From NCBI RefSeq assembly GCF_002953715.1, contig NZ_CP025016.1, positions 124,001 to 188,000 on the forward strand: a DNA stretch of 64,000 nucleotides, in the 5' to 3' direction. A model generated the notes under the pieces. It searched no databases. It was not told where the DNA came from and was given only the letters and a program-made list of their open reading frames with translations. This DNA comes from Rhizobium leguminosarum (GTDB lineage Bacteria; Pseudomonadota; Alphaproteobacteria; Rhizobiales; Rhizobiaceae). The translations under genes were made by a program, and so were the position numbers. This document shows, piece by piece, positions 25,758 to 34,842 of the stretch (positions within the stretch are counted from its first letter, which is position 1; every line of letters begins with the position of its first letter).

Positions 25758-27707
25758 TCAGAAACCGGCCCGGCGCAAAGCCTCGCGATATTGTTCCTTC
25801 TGCCATTTCTCCTTGAAGGGAACGACGGAAAGCCATTTGTCGACATCGAAGTCCGGATAGATCTCGCGCACCTTGCGCATATAGAGACGCGCATTTTTCG
25901 TATCGCCGAGCATAGCCCAGCAGGCAGCCGAAAGCCGGTCGGCCGGTGTGCGATCGTCCATTGCGGAGATCTGTTCCAACGCCTCGGCATAATGGCCGAG
26001 TGCGAAATTGGCGCCGGCCGCCGTCCATAGATAATCTGTCGGGCTCAGCGGATTGAGCGAGATCGCCCGCTCGATCTTGGCCAGCGCATCGGCCGGGCGC
26101 GACGCATGAACGAGGGTATCGGCATAACTCGCAATGCCGTCGGCATAATGCGGGCTCAGTTCTTCCGCGAGCTTCAGCGCCAGAACGCTTTCATCGATGT
26201 CCCCGAGATAAAGCTTGGCGACGCCGAGTTCGCGAAAGCCGGCTGCCAGCGATGGATCGGCGACGATCGCCCGGTTCGCATAGTCTTCCGCAAGTCCGAG
26301 CAGTTCGCTGTCGCCGCGCGCCGTCAGCAGCCATTCGACGAGAAAGGTACGCGACAACCCGCTGAGTGCAGGGGCAAAATGCGCGCTGTGTTGAAGCGCT
26401 TCTCGGAACGCCTTCCGGGAGCGGCGAATATCGGGAAGGGAAAGCCGCTTTACGTCCCGCAGGCCAAGAAGGTAGCTGTGATAGGCGGCCGAATTGCCCT
26501 CGAAGGAATCGCGCATGGTTTCATGCTGTCTAACCTGCCCGGCAAGCTCCTTGGCAATCCGCCGTGCGATATCGCGCCGGTGACTTATCAAATCATATTT
26601 CTCGAGGCTGAAACGCTCGGCCCAGATGACCTCATCGCCGCCGGCATGGATCAGCTGAACAAAGAGCGTGGCGATGCCCGCATGATCGGTCAGCCTCGTA
26701 TCGAGAACATAAGAAATCGAGTGACGCAGGATCAGCTCGGCCTTGTCGGCATTATGGGCGATCCGAGCGGCCGTATGCGGCGCCACGACGGACACCGTAT
26801 TCAGCGCGCAAAGGCCGATCGTCACGTCCTCGATCAGCGGTCCGGAGAGCATCGGCAATGCACCGGTCGCATCCATCCCGCCAGGTGGCAGCAGCACGAG
26901 ACGGGGCAGGGGACGAGCAACCCGACTGCCGCCGTCGCTCAGTGGCTCTATAACGCTCGGAAGCGATTGACTGCCGGCAAAGACCTTGCGGACCTCTCCC
27001 AGAGCCTGAACGTCAAGGCCGATATCGAGTGCGCTTTCCAAGCCATGCCTGCTGGCCTCAAAAAGCCGACGGGCATTCTCCAGCTGCCCCTCGGATTCGT
27101 AGGCTTCGAGAAGGATACGACGAATATTCTCGTCATCAGGTGCATCGCGGAAAATCCTGAGCGCCGCCTCCTTGATCAGGCTTACATCCTCTCGCGACTG
27201 GGCCGTGGGCAGCGCCGTCTTCAGCGCATCCACCAGGATCGCCATGTGCCTGTCGCGCTGGCCGGCGATCCATTGCCGCGTACTGACGCTTTGGTCGGCG
27301 AGCACAGCCAGGAAATCCTGGCGTAGGACGGCAACCAGCCGCCGCAACTTTTCAAGTGCGCCTTCGCCATCGGGCTTGGCGAGTTCGAAGAGGTCGCAAA
27401 CAAATGCATCCGGCTTGATCCGCACACCGGTCGCCGTGAAGACCAGAATTTCCGTGCCGAGCCTGGTCTGACGAGCCTGAATGCGCGATATGGTCTTGCG
27501 CAGATTGGCCATGATGTCAGGATTGTCATGGCTGTCCCATAGGAACCGCGCCAACGCCGAGCGCGGATATTCGCTCCCGGCCCCGTCCTGCAGATAACGA
27601 TCCAGCAAATAGCAAATCGTAAGCAGACCCTTTTCCGGGAACGCCACGGGTTGCCCGGTCAGGTCGATCAGCCGCAACTCACCAAATGACTCGAGCCTGA
27701 GCTTCAT
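25758..27707 (-). CDS. SARP-like regulator with TolB/FlgO-like and TPR regions
   Basis: 649 aa. Residues 1-110 form an OmpR/SARP-type winged helix (LRLESFGELRLIDLTGQPV, ALARFLWDS, NLRKTISRIQ). Residues 115-235 are a bacterial transcriptional activation-like helical region. Residues 265-400 resemble the domain found between adenylate-cyclase-type regulators and TPRs (PLIEDVTIGLCAL, YVLDTRLT, VIWAERFSLE). Residues 400-645 are TPR repeats. No membrane span is seen, unlike CadC. It is transcribed 27 bases downstream of the HTH gene at 27735-28193, so the two probably act together. Targets are unknown. Confidence 0.75.
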   Translation of the reverse strand: MKLRLESFGELRLIDLTGQPVAFPEKGLLTICYLLDRYLQDGAGSEYPRSALARFLWDSHDNPDIMANLRKTISRIQARQTRLGTEILVFTATGVRIKPDAFVCDLFELAKPDGEGALEKLRRLVAVLRQDFLAVLADQSVSTRQWIAGQRDRHMAILVDALKTALPTAQSREDVSLIKEAALRIFRDAPDDENIRRILLEAYESEGQLENARRLFEASRHGLESALDIGLDVQALGEVRKVFAGSQSLPSVIEPLSDGGSRVARPLPRLVLLPPGGMDATGALPMLSGPLIEDVTIGLCALNTVSVVAPHTAARIAHNADKAELILRHSISYVLDTRLTDHAGIATLFVQLIHAGGDEVIWAERFSLEKYDLISHRRDIARRIAKELAGQVRQHETMRDSFEGNSAAYHSYLLGLRDVKRLSLPDIRRSRKAFREALQHSAHFAPALSGLSRTFLVEWLLTARGDSELLGLAEDYANRAIVADPSLAAGFRELGVAKLYLGDIDESVLALKLAEELSPHYADGIASYADTLVHASRPADALAKIERAISLNPLSPTDYLWTAAGANFALGHYAEALEQISAMDDRTPADRLSAACWAMLGDTKNARLYMRKVREIYPDFDVDKWLSVVPFKEKWQKEQYREALRRAGF

Positions 27708-27734
27708 GCGGATACTGCCTGCCGATATCCCTGG

Positions 27735-28193
27735 CTATTCTCCGAGCGGAAGAGTGATATCCGCTACGGAGGCTCCCAATGTTACGCCGCGACTTTCCGC
27801 CTGCGCCATCGCCTTCACCAGCGCGATGACGGTTTCGCGGATATTGCGGTCGGCAATCTTCAGAAAGGCGCGATTGAGCGCCAATCCCTCTTTCGTTCGC
27901 AGGAATTCGGCAACTGGATCAGTATTCGCCGACAGATCCGGCCCTTGCAGCGTCAACGGCTCGGAGTTCTCCTGTTCGAAGAAGAAACTCACCGACGTGT
28001 GAAGCACATCGGCGATCCGCTGCAGACGGCTCGCGCCGATGCGGTTGATGCCTTTCTCATATTTCTGAACCTGCTGAAATGTCACGCCGATCTGCTCGGC
28101 AAGCCGTTCCTGGCTCATCCCGAGCAACTGCCGGCGCATTCTTATGCGCGCTCCGACATAGCTGTCTATTGCATTCGCTGTCTTGACATTCAT
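27735..28193 (-). CDS. HTH (XRE) regulator, PraR/SinR-like
   Basis: 152 aa. The N-terminal helix-turn-helix reads YVGARIRMRRQLLGMSQERL, then GVTFQQVQKYEKGINRIGASRLQRIADVL and SFFFEQ, the pattern of the rhizobial PraR-like regulators, which control biofilm and quorum-sensing genes. The C-terminal half (FLRTKEGLALNRAFLKI) is the family's helical extension. It is probably a paralogue of the core PraR, not PraR itself. It starts an operon with the SARP-like gene. Confidence 0.8.
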   Translation of the reverse strand: MNVKTANAIDSYVGARIRMRRQLLGMSQERLAEQIGVTFQQVQKYEKGINRIGASRLQRIADVLHTSVSFFFEQENSEPLTLQGPDLSANTDPVAEFLRTKEGLALNRAFLKIADRNIRETVIALVKAMAQAESRGVTLGASVADITLPLGE

Positions 28194-28358
28194 CGTGTGT
28201 TTTCAGCCTCGATCGCTTTTTTCAATCGGTGCAGCTGTAGTATCCCCTGCATGGCTTTTCCATGGTTGTTTTCACATAGCATACTGGATATGCGATGATC
28301 GCGACTGACTGTGATATGAATGCCCGTCTGGAAAGACGCTAAGCTAGGCAGAAATCAC

Positions 28359-28382
28359 TTGTTCGGAGAGCAAATCGAACAA
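28359..28382. promoter_or_regulatory. Inverted repeat TTGTTCG-N10-CGAACAA
   Basis: A perfect 7-bp dyad with a 10-base centre, in the 357-base divergent region between the PraR-like gene and the MFS exporter gene. It could be an operator for the HTH protein or a TetR-type site. The rest of the region is AT-rich and shows no gene. Confidence 0.4.
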
Positions 28383-28550
28383 AAGCCGTACCAATACGGA
28401 TAAAACTGGGCTGTAATTGCGTCCCGGCTTACGCTAAATGCAGTTCAGCGACCGCCGCACGAGAGTCTTCCCAGCCCCGATCGCCCGAAAATCCATCGAA
28501 TAAAATCGACGTGGCACGGCACCGGCCGTGCCTGTGCAGGAGAAGCATTG

Positions 28551-29753
28551 ATGGCAACCGTTGCCGAGAGCGCGCCCCGTTTCGAAAAAACAACGATGTC
28601 CATCCTCATGGCGGTCAGCTTCTGCCACATGCTGAACGACATCATGCAGTCACTGCTCGCCTCGCTCTATCCGCTGTTCAAGGCGAACTACGATCTCGAT
28701 TTTGTGCAGATCGGCCTCCTTACCATGACGTTCCAGGTCACGGCTTCGCTGCTGCAGCCGCTGGTCGGCATCGTCACCGACCGCTGGCCGATGCCCTATT
28801 CGCTGCCTGTGGGCATGGCGAGTACCTTTTGCGGCCTCATTCTGCTCGGCAATGCCGGCAGCTTCGAACTGCTGCTGGTTGCCGCAAGCCTGGTCGGCTT
28901 CGGCTCGGCGGTCTTCCACCCGGAATCTTCGCGCGTTGCCCGTCTTGCCTCTGGCGGCCGCCACGGTTTCGCGCAATCCTTCTTCCAGGTCGGTGGCAAT
29001 GCCGGCCAGGCGATCGGTCCGCTGCTTGCCGCCTTCATCGTGCTGCCGCTCGGTCAGCACAGCGTCTCCTGGTTCGCCGCCATCGCCATGGTCGGCATGG
29101 TCGTGCTGAGCTGGGTCGGCAACTGGTACATCAGCCACAGGCGCCAGAATGCCAGCAAGCCGGCGGTAAGCCGGACCCTTCCGCTGCCGCAGAACAGGGT
29201 CGTCTGGGCGCTGCTCATCCTCGTGCTGCTGACGGCAACGAAGAATGTCTACATGGCCAGCGTATCGAGCTACTTCACCTTCTATGTCATCGACAAGTTC
29301 GAGCTCAGCGTGCAGCAGGCACAGCTGATGCTCTTCCTGTTCCTCGGCTCCGTCGCCGTCGGCACGTTCCTCGGCGGGCCGATCGGTGACCGCTTCGGTG
29401 CCCGTTTTGTCATCTGGTTCTCGATCCTCGGGGTCATTCCCTTCGCGCTCCTGCTTCCCTATGCCAACCTCTTCTGGACGGGTGTGCTCAGCGTCGTCAT
29501 CGGCCTGATCTTCGCTTCGGCCTTCTCTGCAATCGTCGTCTTCGCGCAGGAACTGGTGCCCGGGCGCGTCGGGCTGATTGCCGGGGTCTTCTTCGGCTTC
29601 GCATTCGGGGCAGGGGGGCTTGGTGCAGCCCTGCTCGGCAGTTTCGCCGACACCCATGGAATCGATTTCGTCTACCGCATCTGCTCCTACCTGCCGCTGC
29701 TCGGTCTCCTCACGGTCTTCCTGCCGCGTATCCCCAAGCAGAAACCAGTCTGA
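28551..29753 (+). CDS. MFS transporter of the fosmidomycin-resistance (Fsr) type
   Basis: 400 aa, twelve predicted membrane segments. The Fsr pattern is visible in FCHMLNDIMQSLLASLYPLF near the N terminus and in GFGSAVFHPESSRVARLASGG, GFAQSFFQVGGNAGQAIGPL and the second-half motif GGPIGDRFGARFVI. Proteins of this family export drugs such as fosmidomycin; some have other substrates. AGGAGA lies seven bases before ATG 28551. It is divergent from the PraR-like gene, which might control it. Confidence 0.87.
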   Translation: MATVAESAPRFEKTTMSILMAVSFCHMLNDIMQSLLASLYPLFKANYDLDFVQIGLLTMTFQVTASLLQPLVGIVTDRWPMPYSLPVGMASTFCGLILLGNAGSFELLLVAASLVGFGSAVFHPESSRVARLASGGRHGFAQSFFQVGGNAGQAIGPLLAAFIVLPLGQHSVSWFAAIAMVGMVVLSWVGNWYISHRRQNASKPAVSRTLPLPQNRVVWALLILVLLTATKNVYMASVSSYFTFYVIDKFELSVQQAQLMLFLFLGSVAVGTFLGGPIGDRFGARFVIWFSILGVIPFALLLPYANLFWTGVLSVVIGLIFASAFSAIVVFAQELVPGRVGLIAGVFFGFAFGAGGLGAALLGSFADTHGIDFVYRICSYLPLLGLLTVFLPRIPKQKPV

Positions 29754-29898
29754 GGCGACATCGCTTATGGACAATTGATCGAGCCGGAATGTCGCCGACA
29801 CTCCGGCCCGGTTCGTCATGCAGTTTCGCACGTCGCCTTCGCCCATAGGCCCGAACGTATTTTTCTCCTGCTATGGGGAAGAGGGATCACCATTCCTT

Positions 29899-29912
29899 TA
29901 ATCCACTATTTT
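29899..29912 (+). promoter_or_regulatory. Candidate shared motif before the FMN reductase gene
   Basis: TAATCCACTATTTT lies 62 bases upstream of the FMN reductase start. It matches TAGTCCACAAATTT, found before metQ at 30611-30624, at 11 of 14 positions. A shared sulfur-responsive operator is possible. Confidence 0.35.
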
Positions 29913-29973
29913 TATAGATAATATTCGTGAGAATAATGACGTCGGTCTCGGCACGATATTGGAAGGAAATGGC

Positions 29974-30534
29974 ATGTCTGCTCACAAATTGGTCGGCCTT
30001 GCGGGTAGCTTCAACCGCCCCTCGAAGACCTTTGCGCTTGTCGAAAACGTTGCCGCTCTCGCCAGTGAGAAATACGGCTTCGACAACACCATCTACGATC
30101 TGACCGATGTCGGCCCCTCGCTTGGCCAGGCGCTGCGCCGTGACGATCTCGACAGTCGCGCCAGGGAAGTCATCGACGACATCGTCAATGCCGATGTGCT
30201 GGTCATCGGAGCGCCAACTTACAAGGGAAGCTATCCCGGCCTCTTCAAGCATCTGATCGACCTGATCGACCCGCATGAGCTGCGCGCCAAGCCGATCATC
30301 ATCACTGCGACCGGCGGCGGTGACCGCCATGCGCTGATGGTCGAGCACCAGCTCCGCCCGCTCTTCGGTTTTTTCATGTCGCACACGCTGCCGACCGCGG
30401 TTTACGCGTCCGACCGTGACTTCACCGATTACCGTGTCTCATCCGACCCGCTTTCCAATCGGATCGGGGAGGTGATCGGCGAGCTCGCGGCTTTCTTTCC
30501 CAGCCGGAATCAAGCGCTTATCGCCGCCGAGTAA
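29974..30534 (+). CDS. NAD(P)H-dependent FMN reductase (SsuE/MsuE-like)
   Basis: 186 aa. A flavodoxin-like fold is indicated by LVGLAGSFNRPSKTFALVE at the N terminus and by VIGAPTYKGSYPGLFKHLIDL, the flavin-binding block of the MsuE/SsuE group. It supplies reduced FMN to two-component flavin monooxygenases that cleave organosulfur compounds. GGAAGGAAA is five bases before ATG 29974. A possible partner monooxygenase is at 33429-34787, beyond the MetQNI-type transporter. A strong terminator follows. Confidence 0.87.
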   Translation: MSAHKLVGLAGSFNRPSKTFALVENVAALASEKYGFDNTIYDLTDVGPSLGQALRRDDLDSRAREVIDDIVNADVLVIGAPTYKGSYPGLFKHLIDLIDPHELRAKPIIITATGGGDRHALMVEHQLRPLFGFFMSHTLPTAVYASDRDFTDYRVSSDPLSNRIGEVIGELAAFFPSRNQALIAAE

Positions 30535-30556
30535 AGAATATCGGGATAGGCTTGAA

Positions 30557-30587
30557 ACGGCGCCATGGAGGCGCCGTTTTCGTTTTA
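30557..30587 (+). terminator. Rho-independent terminator after the FMN reductase gene
   Basis: Stem ACGGCGCC/GGCGCCGT (30557-30564 and 30570-30577) with loop ATGGA, followed by TTTTCGTTTT. Confidence 0.88.
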
Positions 30588-30610
30588 AGGCTATCCTTTT
30601 CAAGTCGTCA

Positions 30611-30624
30611 TAGTCCACAAATTT
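30611..30624 (+). promoter_or_regulatory. Candidate shared motif before metQ
   Basis: TAGTCCACAAATTT, 155 bases upstream of the metQ start, paired with the similar site at 29899-29912. It sits just past the terminator, where a promoter is expected. Confidence 0.35.
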
Positions 30625-30778
30625 GATGGAAATTTATCCTGCCGATAGCAATGGCAGGGCAAGAGTTTTTCCGGCCCTTCCTCCACATCAGACATTCGTG
30701 CTTCGCGCCCGATACGCGCTTTTGCCATGATCGGCCTGCTCGGGGCGCTTGGCCTCATTCAGTCAGACGGGATATAAA

Positions 30779-31618
30779 ATGACCAAGAACAAAAATCTTC
30801 ACGGCCTCCATCTTTCGCGCCGGGCGGCCCTTGCCGCCGTGGCCGTTTCCGCTGCCGTACTCTTTGCCTTTGCAGCACCCGCTCCTTCCTTTGCCGAGGA
30901 CAAGTCGATCAAGGTCGGCATCATGGCCGGCGAGGAGGAGGACATCTGGCGCGTGGTCGCGAGCGAGGCGGCCAAGAAGGGCCTCAAGATCGAGACCATC
31001 ACCTTCAACGACTATACGCAGCCGAATGAAGCGCTGGAACGCGGCGAACTCGACGCCAACGCCTTCCAGCACCAGCCCTATCTCGATAACCAGATCAAGC
31101 AGCACGGCTATCACATCGTTCGCGTCGGTTATACCGGGGTCTGGCCGATCGGCCTTTACACCAAGAAGTACAAGTCCGTCGCCGAGATCCCGGAAGGTGC
31201 CGTGATCGGCGTGCCGAACGATCCCTCGAACGAAGGCCGTGCGCTGCGCGTTCTCCAGAACGAAGGCCTGATCAAACTGAAGGACGACACCGGTATTCTC
31301 GCGACCGTCGCCGACGTCACCGACAATTCGAAGAAGATCGAGATCAAGGAACTCGACGCCGGCATCGTCGGCCGCTCGATCGACGATCTGGATGCCGGCA
31401 TTGTCAACACCGATTGGGCGTTGAAAAGCGGTCTTTCGCCGGCCGAACGCATTGCCCAGGAGCCGATCGCCGACAATCCATACCGCAACTTCATCGCCGT
31501 CAAGGACAAGAACAAGGATGCCGACTGGGTCAAGACGCTTGTGTCTTCTTATCAGAACGAGACCGTCAAGGCCGAGTTCGACAAGGTCTACAAGGGCACG
31601 GGTCTCAGCGCCTATTGA
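30779..31618 (+). CDS. metQ: MetQ/NlpA-family substrate-binding protein
   Basis: 279 aa. A signal peptide (AALAAVAVSAAVLFAFAAPA) ends at SFAEDK. There is no lipobox Cys, so the protein is probably soluble in the periplasm and not a lipoprotein. Family blocks: KVGIMAGEEEDIWRVVA, FNDYTQPNEALERGELDANAF (the NlpA signature), TGVWPIGLYTKKYKS and GVPNDPSNEGRALRVL. It binds methionine or a related sulfur compound. Gene order metQ-metN-metI is complete. ATG 30779 gives the natural signal peptide; the upstream TTG does not. Confidence 0.88.
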   Translation: MTKNKNLHGLHLSRRAALAAVAVSAAVLFAFAAPAPSFAEDKSIKVGIMAGEEEDIWRVVASEAAKKGLKIETITFNDYTQPNEALERGELDANAFQHQPYLDNQIKQHGYHIVRVGYTGVWPIGLYTKKYKSVAEIPEGAVIGVPNDPSNEGRALRVLQNEGLIKLKDDTGILATVADVTDNSKKIEIKELDAGIVGRSIDDLDAGIVNTDWALKSGLSPAERIAQEPIADNPYRNFIAVKDKNKDADWVKTLVSSYQNETVKAEFDKVYKGTGLSAY

Positions 31619-31651
31619 TCCGGAGCAGGGCTGGGGTTAAGGCCTGCCGAG

Positions 31652-31684
31652 AGGCGGTCCGGGCGTTCTTTGCCCGGGCCGCCT
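31652..31684 (+). other. Intercistronic hairpin after metQ
   Basis: A 13-bp stem (31652-31664 with 31672-31684, one G-T wobble) with a 7-base loop between metQ and metN, without a T run. Such hairpins after binding-protein genes usually protect the upstream message and limit readthrough, so the binding protein is made in excess. Confidence 0.7.
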
Positions 31685-31707
31685 TCAGCATTTGTAAGGA
31701 AAAACAT

Positions 31708-32793
31708 ATGAATTCCTTTGTTTCCACCACGGCGATCGCGGCAGAGCCGCAAACGGCGACCGAAGAGGTGGTGAGGCTTACCGACGTGAAGCGGCGGTTC
31801 GGAACCACTGCAGCACTCGACGGCATCTCGCTGACGGTGAAGAGAGGCGAGATCCTTGGCATCATCGGCCGCAGCGGCGCCGGCAAATCGACGCTGATCC
31901 GCTGCCTGAACGGCCTGGAACGCGCCGATAGCGGCGAGATCCTCATCGAAGGCCGAGATATCAGCGGACTTTCAGAACAGGAGCTGCAGCCGCTGCGCCG
32001 CCGCATCGGCATGATCTTCCAGCATTTCAATCTGCTTTCTGCCAAAACCGTCGAGGAAAACGTCGCGCTGCCGCTGAAGATCGAGGGTCTTACAAAGAGT
32101 GAGCGCCTGAAACGGGCGCATGAGCTGCTCGAGCTCGTCGGCCTTGCCGACAAGGCGAAGGCCTATCCCTCATCGCTGTCCGGTGGCCAGAAACAACGCG
32201 TCGGCATCGCCCGGGCGCTTGCGGCACGCCCGGCACTGCTGTTGTCCGACGAGGCGACATCGGCGCTCGATCCGGAAACGACCCGGTCGATCCTGGCGCT
32301 GCTCAAGGACATCAACCGTAAGCTCGGGCTGACCATTCTGCTGATCACCCATGAGATGGAAGTGGTCCGCGGCATTGCCGATCGCGTCGCCGTCATCGAT
32401 GCCGGGCGGATCGTCGAGGAAGGGCAGGTCTGGTCGATCTTCGCCAACCCGCAGGCTGATATCACCGGGAGCCTGCTTGGCGGCATCCGCCCGCAGCTTC
32501 CGGAGCATATCGCCGGCCGGCTGTCGGCGACGGCGGGCAGCGAAGCGATCCTCAGCGTTGATCTCGCCGGCCCGCAGGCGCAGGGCGCGCTGTTTGCCGA
32601 ACTCTCGGCGGCGCTGCCGCATTCCTTCCGCCTCGTCCATGGCGGCATCGACCACATCCAGAACCAGCCGGTGGCGCGGTTCTTCATCGCCGTTCCCGCG
32701 CGTGACCCCGCGCTTGCCGGAAAGGTCGAACAATTTCTGATGGCCCGGTCCGCCCGGGTGGAGGTGCTTGGTTATGACACCGATCATGCTTGA
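31708..32793 (+). CDS. metN: Methionine-type ABC transporter ATPase
   Basis: 361 aa. Walker A is GRSGAGKST, the signature is LSGGQKQR, Walker B is LLLSDEATSALDPET, and MetN-specific text QHFNLLSAKTVEENVALPL is present. The C-terminal roughly 100 residues match the NIL/ACT-like regulatory domain of MetN that senses methionine (SVDLAGPQAQGALFAELSAA). The start at 31708 has AAGGA seven bases upstream. It overlaps metI by 20 bases. Confidence 0.92.
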   Translation: MNSFVSTTAIAAEPQTATEEVVRLTDVKRRFGTTAALDGISLTVKRGEILGIIGRSGAGKSTLIRCLNGLERADSGEILIEGRDISGLSEQELQPLRRRIGMIFQHFNLLSAKTVEENVALPLKIEGLTKSERLKRAHELLELVGLADKAKAYPSSLSGGQKQRVGIARALAARPALLLSDEATSALDPETTRSILALLKDINRKLGLTILLITHEMEVVRGIADRVAVIDAGRIVEEGQVWSIFANPQADITGSLLGGIRPQLPEHIAGRLSATAGSEAILSVDLAGPQAQGALFAELSAALPHSFRLVHGGIDHIQNQPVARFFIAVPARDPALAGKVEQFLMARSARVEVLGYDTDHA

Positions 32794-33427
32794 ACTGCTT
32801 TTTCGCTCCCTTTGGGAGACGATCCTGATGACCGTCGCCTCGGGAGTGATTTCGCTCGTTGCCGGCCTGCCGCTCGGCCTTGCACTGGTCGCGACGGCGC
32901 GCGGCGGTATCGCCGAAAACCTCTGGATCAACCGCGTGCTCGGCGCAGTCATCAACGGTTTCCGCTCGGTGCCCTTCATCATCCTGCTGGTGGCGCTGAT
33001 TCCGCTGACGCGGCTGATCGTCGGCACAGCGCTCGGCACCTGGGCGGCCATCGTGCCGCTCGCCATCGCCGCGACGCCCTATTACGCCCGCATCGCCGAA
33101 GTATCGCTGCGCGAGGTCGACCGCGGGCTGATCGATGCCGTGCGCGCCATGGGCGGCAATCGCTGGACCATCATCCGCGAGGTGCTGGTGCCTGAAGCGT
33201 TGCCAGGCATCGTCGCCGGTTTCACCGTCACGCTGGTGACGCTGATCGGCGCCTCGGCCATGGCGGGCGCGATCGGCGCCGGCGGCCTCGGCGATCTCGC
33301 CATCCGCTACGGCTATCAGCGTTTCGAAACCAGTGTGATGATCGCGGTGGTGGCCGTCCTCATCGTGCTCGTCTGCGGCATCCAGTGGCTTGGCGACCGG
33401 CTGGTTGCCGGTCTGGACCACCGATAA
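32774..33427 (+). CDS. metI: Methionine-type ABC transporter permease
   Basis: 217 aa with five membrane segments and the permease motif EALPGIVAGFTVTLVTLIGASAMAGAIGAGGLGD, quoted here only as the family block near residues 140-175. It opens LELLFRSLWETILMTVASGV, typical of MetI. ATG 32774 has GGAGG nine bases upstream, inside the end of metN, so the two are coupled. It ends one base from the convergent monooxygenase gene. Confidence 0.92.
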   Translation: MTPIMLELLFRSLWETILMTVASGVISLVAGLPLGLALVATARGGIAENLWINRVLGAVINGFRSVPFIILLVALIPLTRLIVGTALGTWAAIVPLAIAATPYYARIAEVSLREVDRGLIDAVRAMGGNRWTIIREVLVPEALPGIVAGFTVTLVTLIGASAMAGAIGAGGLGDLAIRYGYQRFETSVMIAVVAVLIVLVCGIQWLGDRLVAGLDHR

Positions 33428-33428
33428 A

Positions 33429-34787
33429 TCAGCGCCGGAACTGGGCTGCGGGATGAGCGGCGGGCAACCTGCCGTTCCCGCCGCCGAAAAGCTTCTGCCG
33501 CAGCGGCCCTGCAGAATAGTCCGCCTTGAAGACGCCGCGCTCCTGCAGCACCGGCACCACCAGGTCGACGAAATCGCGCAGGCTTTCCGGCGCCACGGTC
33601 CGCGCCAGGTTGAAGCCGTCGATGCCGCCCTCTCCGATCCACGTCGTGAGATGATCGGCGATCTGCTCGGGCGAGCCCACCATCGGCTTCATCCGGCTGC
33701 CGAGTACCATCTGGTCGATGATGTCACGCAGCGTCACCGGCTTCGCTGCCTGTTTCGTGATGGCCGCAAGTGCGGATTGATTGGCGTTGGTCGAGCTCTG
33801 GTCGATGACGTCGTCCAATTCATACTTCGAAAAATCGATGCCTATCGAAGCGGAGTAATGCGCAAGCGAGGCCTCGACGCTCGCATGGCGGCGGTACTCC
33901 TCCAGCTTGTCCTGGGCTTCCTTCTCCGTCCGCCCGACGACAACAGTGATCAGGCTCAGGATCTTCAATGCGTCGGCGCCGCGGCCGAATTCCTCCGCCT
34001 TCGCCCGCAGCGCATCGACGGTCGGCCTCGCCGCCTTGGGATTTGGCCCGGCAATGAAGACGCATTCGGCGTGGCGGGCGGCGAAGTCCTGGCCGCGGGC
34101 CGAGGCGCCGGCCTGAAAGAGCAGGGGCGTGCGCTGCGGCGAGGGTTCTGAGAGATGGATGCCCTCCATCCGGTAATATTTGCCTTCGTGACGGACAGTG
34201 CGCACTTTGGAGGGATCGGCATAGGTGCCGCCCGCCTTGTCGCGTAGCACCGCATCGTCGTCCCAGCTGCCTTCCCAGAGCTTGTAGAGTATTTCGAGAT
34301 ATTCCTCGGCCGCATCGTAGCGCGCATCATGTTCCGGCAGCTTGTCGAAACCCATGCTGCGGGCGGCACTGTCGAGATAACCGGTGACGATGTTCCAGCC
34401 GATCCGTCCCTTGGTCAGATGATCGAGCGTCGACATGCGCCGCGCCAGCAGGAAGGGTGGCTCATAGGTGGTGTTGACGGTGACGCCGAAACCCAGATGT
34501 TTCGTGACATAGGCCATCGCCGAAATCGGGATCATCGGATCATTGACCGGGATCTGCGCGCCCGTCCCGATCACCGGCGCCGGGCTACCCTTGTAGACAT
34601 CATAGACACCGACGATATCGGCCAGGAAGATACCGTCCAGCTTGCCGCGTTCGGCGGTCTTGGCAAACTCTGTCCAGTAGTCGAGATCGGTATAATGCGC
34701 TGAGCGGTCGCGCGGATGCGTCCACAGGCCGTGGTTGATATGCCCGACGCAGTTCATGTCAAAGGCATAGATCTGCATGGTCTTCAT
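33429..34787 (-). CDS. FMN-dependent monooxygenase (NtaA/SnaA/DszA family, LLM class)
   Basis: 452 aa. Bacterial-luciferase-like monooxygenase of the NtaA/SnaA/DszA type: IYAFDMNCVGHINHGLWTHP at the start, DYWTEFAKTAERGKLDGIFLAD, the block ARRMSTLDHLTKGRIGWNIVTGYLDSAARS in which the family's flavin contacts lie, and the late LFQAGASARGQDFAARHAECVF. It uses reduced FMN and oxygen to oxidise sulfur or nitrogen compounds. The FMN reductase at 29974 is the likely partner, and convergence with the MetQNI genes suggests a sulfur-scavenging role. ATG 34787 was chosen; ATG 34778 is equally plausible. Confidence 0.88.
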   Translation of the reverse strand: MKTMQIYAFDMNCVGHINHGLWTHPRDRSAHYTDLDYWTEFAKTAERGKLDGIFLADIVGVYDVYKGSPAPVIGTGAQIPVNDPMIPISAMAYVTKHLGFGVTVNTTYEPPFLLARRMSTLDHLTKGRIGWNIVTGYLDSAARSMGFDKLPEHDARYDAAEEYLEILYKLWEGSWDDDAVLRDKAGGTYADPSKVRTVRHEGKYYRMEGIHLSEPSPQRTPLLFQAGASARGQDFAARHAECVFIAGPNPKAARPTVDALRAKAEEFGRGADALKILSLITVVVGRTEKEAQDKLEEYRRHASVEASLAHYSASIGIDFSKYELDDVIDQSSTNANQSALAAITKQAAKPVTLRDIIDQMVLGSRMKPMVGSPEQIADHLTTWIGEGGIDGFNLARTVAPESLRDFVDLVVPVLQERGVFKADYSAGPLRQKLFGGGNGRLPAAHPAAQFRR

Positions 34788-34842
34788 GAGGCGGGTCCCA
34801 AAGCCGGCAATAGAAATCAAGGATTTGCCGCATTAATTATCC

